A stretch of DNA of 5,779 nucleotides from Pseudomonadota bacterium (GTDB lineage Bacteria > Desulfobacterota > BSN033 > G020346125): NCBI GenBank assembly GCA_030673585.1, contig DAOVIU010000099.1:1-5779 (forward strand). Reading direction: 5' to 3'. Every line of letters starts with the position of its first letter. Position 1 is the first letter of the stretch. A program made the translations under genes and the position numbers. The notes under the pieces were generated by a model. It was given only the letters and a program-made list of their open reading frames with translations. It did no database searches and had not been told where the DNA came from. Of this stretch, positions 1 through 5,634 are shown piece after piece.

Positions 1-786
1 CAGATCATAAACTTCGCCCAGGGAGAGTTCGTCATGCTCGGGGGGATGATCACCTTCTTCTTCCTCAAAGGAGGTGGCCTGCCCTACCCTTTGGCGGCAC
101 TTTTGGCGGTCATATCAGTTATCATTATCGGCTTCCTCCTCCATATCATGGTTGTGTATCCCCTGCGCAAGGCCTCCACCCCCATCCTCCTCATGGCTAC
201 GCTGGGGGCTTCCATATTTATCAGCAACACCACTGCCCTGGTCTTCGGGACGCTTCCTAGGGCGCTGCCCGCTTTTTTGGGAAATCAACCCCTCCATATA
301 GGGGGGATCTTTATCAATCCCCAGAGCCTCTTCGTCTTGGGCGCCACCTTTCTCCTGCTCATCTCTCTCTATCTCCTCTCCCACCGAACTTTAACGGGAA
401 AGGCCATGGAGGCAAGCTCCACTGATCCTTTAGGGGCTGATTTATCAGGGATCTCGCGGAACCTCATGGTCTTCTTGGCCTTCGGGGTGAGTGCGGGCAT
501 GGGGGCCCTCGCGGGGATTTTTATCACTCCCATATTCTACACCAGCTATCACGCGGGAACACTCGTAGGCCTGAAGGGTTTTATCGCCGCCGTCTTGGGG
601 GGGTGGGGAAAGAACAGCGGTGCAATCCTCGGAGGTTTTGCGCTGGGGATTGTTGAATCCTTGAGCGTGGCCTTTATTCCCGCGGGTTACAAGGATGCTG
701 TGGCCTTTGTAATTTTATTGCTCATCTTAAACTTCAGGCCCAAAGGGATCCTGGGTTCACCTTTTATCGACAGCCGGCGATGGTAG
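1..786 (+). CDS. livH: LivH-type branched-chain amino-acid ABC transporter permease (5' partial)
   Basis: Inner-membrane permease of a LIV/HAAT-type ABC importer, which pairs with LivM to form the channel for branched-chain or other hydrophobic amino acids. The frame is open from base 1. The first residues read QIINFAQGEFVMLGGM, the conserved block that normally sits about 30 residues into LivH, so the ATG at 34 is internal and the true start lies upstream of the window. The 261 visible residues are mostly hydrophobic helices. The cytoplasmic loop that contacts the ATPase is visible around MEASSTDPLGADLSGI, followed by the typical GALAGIF helix. The family's C-terminal signatures FIAAVLGGWG and LNFRPKGILG are also present. 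The stop TAG (784-786) overlaps the livM start. Seen: motifs and overlap. Known: LivH family topology. The exact substrate is inferred, because the binding protein is not visible. Confidence 0.95.
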   Translation, partial: QIINFAQGEFVMLGGMITFFFLKGGGLPYPLAALLAVISVIIIGFLLHIMVVYPLRKASTPILLMATLGASIFISNTTALVFGTLPRALPAFLGNQPLHIGGIFINPQSLFVLGATFLLLISLYLLSHRTLTGKAMEASSTDPLGADLSGISRNLMVFLAFGVSAGMGALAGIFITPIFYTSYHAGTLVGLKGFIAAVLGGWGKNSGAILGGFALGIVESLSVAFIPAGYKDAVAFVILLLILNFRPKGILGSPFIDSRRW

Positions 787-1862
787 ATTTGAACCAACAC
801 GAGTTTAGGAAGAGGGATCTCCTCTATGTGGTGCCCCTGTGGCTCCTGTCCTTGATCTTGCCTGATCCCCACTTGGATCTTCGCCAGGAGGCCAAGTTTA
901 GAAAGAGAGATCTCTTTTATTCGGCGGCCTTGTTGCTCCTTCCACTCGTCTGGTCCAGCCCCAGTCTCCATTATGTGATGATCTTAGCCGGGATTAACGC
1001 TATCTTAGCCCTCGGACTAAGCCTCTTTCTCGGCTATACCGGCCAAATCTCCCTGGGACACGCTGCCTTCTTCGGAACCGGGGCCTATACCACGGCAATC
1101 CTCACTACCCGCTACGGGTCCCCCCCCCTTGTGGCCTTTTGGGCGTCGGCTGCTGCAGCTGCCACCCTAGCCTACCTCGTGGGGAAATCCATCCTCAAGT
1201 TGAAGGGGTACTTCCTGGCCCTGGCGACCCTGGGCTTTGGGGAAATTTTTTTGGTGGTCGTCAGGGAGGCGCACGGCCTCACGGGTGGGGTCATCGGCAT
1301 CTTCGGGATTCCCTGGTTCTCCCTGGCCGGTTTCTCCTTCGATACCTATCTCAAACAGTACTATCTGATCTGGGGAGTCCTCATGGGGTTGGTCCTTTTT
1401 TCTAAAAACCTGATTCGCTCCAAGATAGGCAGAGCCTTTCTGGCCGTGGCAGCCAGCGAAGATGCCGCCTCCACCGTTGGGATTGAGGTTGGTCACATCA
1501 AGCTGGGGGCTTTTGTAGTTGGAGCAGCCTTTGCTGGATTTGCGGGGAGCCTTTTCGCCTGTGTCCTGTCCACGGCTAATCCCGAGGCCTTCGGGCTGAA
1601 CCTCTCTGTTCTCATCATTATGATGGTTATTCTGGGGGGGATGGGCAACCTCTACGGCCCCATAACTGCGGCCATCTTCCTCACTTGGCTGTTGGATATT
1701 CTCGGCAAGTACCAGGAGTATAGCATGCCCATCTACGCACTGATCCTGATTCTCTTGCTCATAACTTTCCCCGATGGCATCGGGACCCGATTGAATATCA
1801 GGTTGATATACCTCATCAGCTACTGGGGGAGAAAGAAAAGAAGGGAAAAGGTGGAGCTTTAA
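780..1862 (+). CDS. livM: LivM-type branched-chain amino-acid ABC transporter permease with extended N-terminus
   Basis: Second permease of the LIV importer, 360 aa. Family hallmarks are NAILALGLSLFLGYTGQISL and GHAAFFGTGAY (about residues 73-105), the KLKGYFLALATLGFGEI block, the ATPase-contact loop (AVAASEDAASTVGIEVGHIKLGAF shortened here to its core SEDAASTVGI), and the late GGMGNLYGPI block. A basic tail (GRKKRREK) ends the protein. The ATG at 780 overlaps livH by 7 nt (ATGGTAG) with no clear Shine-Dalgarno, so translation is probably coupled to livH. Oddity: typical LivM proteins start with one charged stretch and one helix. Here residues 8-33 and 39-64 are two related copies of that segment (see the repeat entry), which adds about 31 residues and possibly an extra membrane segment. 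No in-frame ATG lies between the copies, so the long form is the best call, although internal GTG/TTG codons exist. The TAA stop overlaps the livG ATG by 1 nt. Confidence 0.94.
   Translation: MVDLNQHEFRKRDLLYVVPLWLLSLILPDPHLDLRQEAKFRKRDLFYSAALLLLPLVWSSPSLHYVMILAGINAILALGLSLFLGYTGQISLGHAAFFGTGAYTTAILTTRYGSPPLVAFWASAAAAATLAYLVGKSILKLKGYFLALATLGFGEIFLVVVREAHGLTGGVIGIFGIPWFSLAGFSFDTYLKQYYLIWGVLMGLVLFSKNLIRSKIGRAFLAVAASEDAASTVGIEVGHIKLGAFVVGAAFAGFAGSLFACVLSTANPEAFGLNLSVLIIMMVILGGMGNLYGPITAAIFLTWLLDILGKYQEYSMPIYALILILLLITFPDGIGTRLNIRLIYLISYWGRKKRREKVEL
801..971 (+). repeat. Diverged in-frame tandem duplication in the 5' end of livM (93-bp period)
   Basis: Codons starting at 801 encode EFRKRDLLYVVPLWLL and codons starting at 894 encode KFRKRDLFYSAALLLL. 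Across 26 aligned residues (801-878 against 894-971) I count 13 identities with no gap. Over the first 27 nt of each unit only 5 bases differ, mostly at third positions. The spacing is exactly 31 codons, so the frame is preserved. Each copy consists of a basic motif (FRKRD) followed by a hydrophobic stretch. The second copy is the one continuous with the conserved LivM core, so the first is probably the added one (inference). Confidence 0.7.
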
Positions 1863-2632
1863 TGTCATTTCTATCTGTAGAGGAGATCATCAAGGACTAC
1901 GATGGAGTCCGATCCCTGAACGGGGTTTCACTGGAAGTTCGAAAGGGAACCATCAAAGGACTCATTGGCCCCAATGGAGCGGGAAAAACGACCCTCTTCC
2001 ATCTGATCAGTGGAATAGAGAGGCCTGCCTCTGGGAAGATCTATTTTAAGGGGACGGATATTACATACATGGAACCCCATGAGATTTCCCTCTTGGGAGT
2101 GGGGAGGACCTTTCAGACGCTCCAAGTTTGGGGAAATATGACGGTCGTGGAAAATATCATGACCGGGATGCACACGAGGTTGAGAGGAGGTTTTCTCTCC
2201 TGTGGGCTTTGGTTCCCTTGGGTAAGAAGGACGGAAAAAGAGTCCCTGGAAGAGGCCAAGGGGATCTTGGAATTCCTCGGCCTTCTAGGAAGGTGGAAAT
2301 GGCCCGCATCCCAGCTCTCCTTTGGCCAACAGAAAATCCTGGAGTTGGGGCGGTCCCTCGCCATGAAGCCAGAGCTCATCCTTCTAGACGAACCGGCAGC
2401 TGGGCTGACCGTGACCGAGGTACGGCAACTTACGGAGAGGATCTCTCAGCTCAGGAAGGAAGGAATCACCGTCTTCATTGTGGAACACCACATGGGAATG
2501 GTGATGGAGATAGCGGACGAGATAGCCGTGCTCGACAATGGCGAGCTCATCGCCGTGGGGAGACCCGATGTGGTGAGCAGCGACCCCAAGGTTATCGAGG
2601 CTTACTTAAAAGGTGCGAAAGTTGATGCTTAG
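1862..2632 (+). CDS. livG: LivG-type ABC transporter ATP-binding protein
   Basis: Cytoplasmic ATPase of the LIV importer, 256 aa, the normal family length. Visible in order are Walker A GPNGAGKT (residues 36-43), Q-loop RTFQ (Q85), ABC signature LSFGQQ (152-157), Walker B LILLDEP (172-178) with catalytic Glu177, D-loop AAGLT, and the H-loop His209 in VEHHM. LivG proteins normally read EHDM here, so His210 replaces the usual Asp after the switch His, a minor departure. The C-terminal IEAYLKGAK is the usual LivG ending (xxAYLG-like). The ATG at 1862 overlaps the livM stop by one base (TAATG). A GGTGGAG ribosome binding site at 1850-1856, five bases upstream, supports this start. The SFGQQ signature and the order livH-M-G-F separate it from LivF. 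All catalytic elements are present, so it should be active. Confidence 0.95.
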   Translation: MSFLSVEEIIKDYDGVRSLNGVSLEVRKGTIKGLIGPNGAGKTTLFHLISGIERPASGKIYFKGTDITYMEPHEISLLGVGRTFQTLQVWGNMTVVENIMTGMHTRLRGGFLSCGLWFPWVRRTEKESLEEAKGILEFLGLLGRWKWPASQLSFGQQKILELGRSLAMKPELILLDEPAAGLTVTEVRQLTERISQLRKEGITVFIVEHHMGMVMEIADEIAVLDNGELIAVGRPDVVSSDPKVIEAYLKGAKVDA

Positions 2633-3362
2633 GATAAGAAAACTCACCGTCCGTTATGGGCCGCTGGCGGCATTGAAAGAGATTTCCCTGGAGGTAAAGA
2701 GAGGCGAGGTAGTTGCCCTGATAGGCCCCAACAGAGCGGGGAAAACTACTCTCTTGCGGACCATATCTGGAATTGTAGAGACCACCGAGGGGAGGATCTT
2801 GTTCCAAGAGGAGGATATCACAAACCTCAGCCCCCATAAGATCGTATCATCGGGGATTGGACACGTCCCCCAGGGACGCCATATCTTTCCCACCCTCTCG
2901 GTCCTCGATAACCTCATAATGGGCGCATACATTAGGAGGAAGGCAATGGGTGAGATAGAGGGAGACCTGGAGTGGGTCTATGAGCTTTTCCCCATACTGA
3001 AAGCAAGAAAAGACCAGAGGGCGGGAACGCTTAGTGGCGGTGAACAGCAAATGTTGGCCATAGGCAGGGCCTCGATGGGAAAACCCAAGCTGCTCATGTT
3101 GGATGAACCCTCCATGGGTTTGGCCCCTCGTTTTACCGATGAGATCTTTGCCGCGTTCAAAGAGATGAACAGGAGAGGTCTAACCCTCTTCATTGTTGAA
3201 CAAGAGATTCATCAATCACTGGCCATCTCCCACCGGGCATATCTCCTCCAACATGGTCGCCTGATAAAAGGGGGACCCTCATCGGTTCTCATGGAGAGCG
3301 ATGACGTAAAGGCCGTGTGTTTGGGGGAGTACGTGGGCAAATATGCGAAGCCAGGGATTTAG
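2625..3362 (+). CDS. livF: LivF-type ABC transporter ATP-binding protein with altered Walker A
   Basis: Second ATPase of the LIV importer, 245 aa from the ATG at 2625. I chose this start because MLRIRKLTVRYGPLAALK matches the usual LivF N-terminus and the ATG overlaps the livG stop by 8 nt (ATGCTTAG). A GTG at 2613 would add four residues and is possible. Visible elements are Walker A GPNRAGKTT (residues 34-42), Q-loop VPQGRHIF (Q82), signature LSGGEQQ (135-141), Walker B LLMLDEP (155-161), and VEQEI, where LivF typically has Gln instead of the H-loop His. Oddity: Walker A residue 37 is Arg (codon AGA, 2733-2735), where GPNGAGKT is nearly invariant in these proteins. The GxxxxGKT core is intact, so nucleotide binding is not excluded. 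The gene ends the operon, and 46 bp separate it from a convergent gene, with no convincing terminator visible. Confidence 0.94.
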   Translation: MLRIRKLTVRYGPLAALKEISLEVKRGEVVALIGPNRAGKTTLLRTISGIVETTEGRILFQEEDITNLSPHKIVSSGIGHVPQGRHIFPTLSVLDNLIMGAYIRRKAMGEIEGDLEWVYELFPILKARKDQRAGTLSGGEQQMLAIGRASMGKPKLLMLDEPSMGLAPRFTDEIFAAFKEMNRRGLTLFIVEQEIHQSLAISHRAYLLQHGRLIKGGPSSVLMESDDVKAVCLGEYVGKYAKPGI

Positions 3363-3408
3363 TTGGCACTCAACGATAACAAAACGAATACATAACGGAA
3401 AGGGGTGT

Positions 3409-3801
3409 TTAGCTCCGGGGTCTGATAACCTTGGTCAGGTAGTCAAACCATATCCTCTGGAGGGCAATCCTCCTTCTGGGAATGAGGGCAATGGGAGCAA
3501 ACCTCAAGGTGAAGGACTTTTCAGTCTGATCTCGAAAGGCCAGGTTGAAGAGGACGGTGTCCGCCCCATAGTAATTGTCTCGGGTGAGGAAAACTTCCTC
3601 CAATTTGGAGAGGGGAATTCCTAAATCGATCTTTTCACCTTCCTTGCCCTCGGGCACCTTAAAGAATAAAACATCTCCCTCGACCCATAAGCGGCCCTTC
3701 CGTCTCGACCCTTTAAAGGGAAGTCCTCCGTAGTAATATGCTCTGCAAGGCTTGGGAAGCATCATTATATAGAGTAATATAGCGCCAATGCCTTTTCTCA
3801 T
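3409..3801 (-). CDS. Small uncharacterised protein, possibly PH/GRAM-like, downstream of TRAP permease fragment
   Basis: I do not recognise this protein by family. It has 130 aa from the ATG at 3801, and a TTG directly before it (3804) is an alternative start. Neither start has a good Shine-Dalgarno, so the start is uncertain and the gene may be coupled to the upstream permease, whose stop lies 9 nt away. The first ~15 residues are short and hydrophobic (GIGAILLYIMML), a possible signal or anchor. The rest alternates short strand-like stretches (GRLWVEGDVLFFKV, IPLSKLEEVFL, VLFNLAFRD, SFTLRFAP) and ends in an amphipathic helix (ALQRIWFDYLTKV). That pattern of beta strands plus C-terminal helix resembles bacterial PH or GRAM domains; this is inference from pattern only. 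TRAP fused permeases are often followed by a DUF1850 gene, but I see no DUF1850 signature. It converges on livF. Confidence 0.6.
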   Translation of the reverse strand: MRKGIGAILLYIMMLPKPCRAYYYGGLPFKGSRRKGRLWVEGDVLFFKVPEGKEGEKIDLGIPLSKLEEVFLTRDNYYGADTVLFNLAFRDQTEKSFTLRFAPIALIPRRRIALQRIWFDYLTKVIRPRS

Positions 3802-3810
3802 CAATAAGGT

Positions 3811-5142
3811 TTAATAGGCATTCAAGGAGATAACGCGAATTTTCCCCTCGATTTGGCAGATATCAACGTCGTATGAATCTATGACGCCACCTTGCCCCTT
3901 CCGCCTCGAGAGGTACCAAATGGAGAACCCTACCAAGATCCCACTGATATCCGTCCATAAACCGGGCGCCAAAATCGTAATCCCCGCCGCAATGAGCGCT
4001 AATCTGCTGCCCATTCCTAGAGCCGAATTCAAGTACCCCATGAACCCCCCTGAGAGGAGAACCAGGGCTAAGGTCGCCCGAGCTAGGCTCAACATCACCC
4101 CAAACGGAGACCCGATGAGGACTAAACTGGGGTTGTAGGCGAAGAGAAAGGGAAGGAGAAAGGCTGCAAAACTGAGCCTCAGGCCGAACTTCGCCGTCTC
4201 AACCCAGTCAGCCTCCGCCATCCCCGCGGCAATGAACACGGCCCCGCATACGGGCGGTGTAACCGCGGAAAGGATGGCAAGGTAGAATACGAACAGGTGG
4301 GCCGCCAGAGGAGGGACTCCCAGTTCAATGAGCACGGACCCCCCCACAACGACTGCGACGATGTATGCCGCCGTTGTGGGAACCTCCATCCCAAGGATGA
4401 TGCTGGTCATTCCCGTGAGTAACAGGGCCAGAAAAAGGCTATCCCCACTGAACGCCAGGATGTTGGAACTCACCTTCACCCCTAAGCCGGTAAAGGCAAT
4501 TATGGCGATAATCACCTGGGCACTGGCACAGATGCTGGCGATAAGTGCTGCTTGCCGCGCACCTTGTTGGACCGCTTTCCCGAACTTGCCCAGCACGTGA
4601 CGGATATCGAGCCGCCAGTTCTCGTTAAGAAATGCCAGAGGAAAAGTGCTCAGAACAGCCCAGAAAGCCGCATATTGAGGTGTATAGCCGAAGAATAACC
4701 AGAACGCCACCACGGAAAAGGGGATCAAAAAAAAGCCGCTCACCCTGATAGTCTCTCCCCATGGTGGGATCTCTTGCACCGACATTTCCCGATAACCCTC
4801 CCTCCGAGCGTAAAAGTGGATTCCCATCCCTACAGCGAAGAAGTAAAGAAGGGCTGGCAGCGCAGCACTGAGAGCGATTTTGAGGTAAGGGGTCTGGATC
4901 AGCTCCGCCATGATGAAAGCGCCTGCACCCATAATCGGGGGCATAATCTGACCTCCGGTACTGGCAACCGCTTCCACCGCAGCGGCCAGAGCAGGTTTAT
5001 ACCCCAGCCGTTTCATCATGGGAATGGTGAAGGCCCCAGTGGAAGCAACGTTGGCGCTGGCACTACCGGAAACGGATCCGAAAAGAGCACTTGAGACGGT
5101 AGCCACTTTGGCCGGACCTCCGGTGTAACGTCCCGCCAACTG
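3811..5142 (-). pseudogene. TRAP transporter fused permease (DctM-like), 5'-truncated
   Basis: C-terminal part (about 443 codons) of a TRAP-family fused 4TM/12TM permease, which imports carboxylates or related solutes using an ion gradient and a periplasmic binding protein. Diagnostic blocks in order are AGRYTGGPAKVATVSSALFG, GSVSGSASANVASTGAF, IPMMKRLGYKPALAAAVEA, ASTGGQIMPPIMGAGAFIMA, then GMEVPTTAAYIVAVV, GVPPLAAHLFVFYLAILSAV, TPPVCGAVFIAAGMAEADW and LPFLFAYNPSLVLIG. The stop is at 3811-3813. Homology begins abruptly at about 5140 with LAGRYTGGP. Full-length relatives have roughly 200 more residues upstream (the DctQ-like part and the first DctM helices), and none are present here. The minus-strand frame stays open to a possible start at 5577, but that extension has no membrane segments and is antisense to another gene fragment. 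The retained part has no stops or frameshifts, so the truncation is recent or is an assembly artefact. The partner binding protein is not in the window. Confidence 0.82.
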
Positions 5143-5160
5143 GAGATCACCCAACGTCCT
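5125..5160. other. Head-to-head breakpoint joining two 5'-truncated genes
   Basis: To the left, the minus strand encodes conserved TRAP permease sequence up to LAGRYTGGP. To the right, the plus strand encodes a cysteine-motif protein fragment beginning around LIEPERLKE. Each gene lacks its 5' part, and both end at the same ~30 bp. I see no insertion sequence, inverted terminal repeat or integrase at the joint. A genomic inversion or deletion, or a chimeric contig, would explain it. Confidence 0.65.
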
Positions 5161-5439
5161 GACCTCATCGAACCGGAGAGGTTGAAAGAAATCTTGGGGG
5201 TTCTCCGAGAGCCATTCCCCGGAAGGCTTTATATTGACAACGAGAAGCTGGCCGGTTTTCTCGATCATTTCCATACGGTAGATTGTCTTCACATCGATTG
5301 TGATCTTTGCGGCTACTGCGATCGGGTTGCCTCCCAGGTCATCTCCATCGATGATGGGTGGAGAAAGGAGATGATCGCCAGGTTTGAAAGAGCCATGGGG
5401 ATACTCATCACCGGGGAGTTGGCAGGTTATCAACCTTGA
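5143..5439 (+). pseudogene. C-terminal fragment of a cysteine-motif (Fe-S-like) protein
   Basis: The + frame is open from 5095 and ends at TGA 5437-5439. The part that reads like real protein starts near 5150 with LIEPERLKEILGVLREPF and continues GRLYIDNEKLAGFLDHF. It then has VDC-x4-DC-x2-C-x2-C (Cys codons at 5284, 5299, 5308, 5317), then DRVASQVISID, and an amphipathic helix to the end. The four-cysteine spacing suggests a metal or iron-sulfur site. The IDN-K-x-x-GF plus late Cys cluster reminds me of the C-termini of some U32-peptidase-like proteins, but this is a weak memory-based match. There is no ATG near the left edge, and the TTG at 5182 sits directly against a GGAGAGG with no spacing, so a complete 85-aa gene is unlikely. 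It lies in the same orientation as selD, 195 bp upstream, and may have been its neighbour before the rearrangement. Confidence 0.55.
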
Positions 5440-5584
5440 ATGCACCGGCTCAATCCACTTTCGACGGCATTGACCCGCCCGTGAATTTTCGACAATCTCC
5501 CCACAATGGAGATACCGCTCATATCCACGGCGGAAATGCGAAAGGGTTAAGCTTCTTGAAATATCGAATTGTTTCATATTATTA

Positions 5585-5623
5585 TAAATAAGTTGTTTAT
5601 TTACAAATCACTTATAGTATATT
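5585..5623 (+). promoter_or_regulatory. AT-rich promoter-like region upstream of selD, with a small inverted repeat
   Basis: The 195-bp gap between 5440 and 5634 turns strongly AT-rich after about 5570, unlike the rest of the window. It contains a perfect 7-bp inverted repeat, TAAATAA (5585-5591) and TTATTTA (5597-5603). Possible promoter hexamers are TTGTTT (5593-5598) and TATATT (5618-5623), with a rather long 19-bp spacer. An overlapping TATAGT (5613-5618) has only a 14-bp spacer. A GGGGA ribosome binding site (5624-5628) lies before the selD ATG. Promoter use is inferred. In the rest of the gap (5440-5570) I see only a 6-bp hairpin (ATCTCC/GGAGAT, 5495-5513) and no tRNA. Confidence 0.35.
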
Positions 5624-5634
5624 GGGGAAATCAA

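Noticed and set aside
34..36. ATG at 34 as the livH start
   Set aside because: The conserved LivH block INFAQGEFVMLGG begins before it, and the frame is open to base 1.
1167..1868. 233-aa minus-strand open frame opposite livM
   Set aside because: It is a low-hydrophobicity shadow of a clearly recognised permease gene, with no start signal and no recognisable motif.
3362..3374. Hairpin GTTG-gcact-CAAC as livF terminator
   Set aside because: Only 4 bp of stem and no following T-run.
3343..3624. + strand 93-aa frame after livF
   Set aside because: It overlaps the end of livF and runs antisense to the small minus-strand protein, whose strand/helix pattern is more protein-like. It has no ribosome binding site of note.
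5182..5439. Complete 85-aa gene starting at TTG 5182
   Set aside because: The frame is open upstream with protein-like residues, the purine-rich sequence abuts the TTG with no spacing, and the Cys motif looks like the end of a larger protein.
5424..5513. Small hairpins AGGTT/AACCT (5424-5436) and ATCTCC/GGAGAT (5495-5513) as terminators
   Set aside because: Stems of 5-6 bp without a T tract. The first lies inside the end of the coding fragment.
5440..5634. selC (tRNA-Sec) or another tRNA next to selD
   Set aside because: No cloverleaf, T-loop GTTCGA-type motif or acceptor pairing found on either strand.
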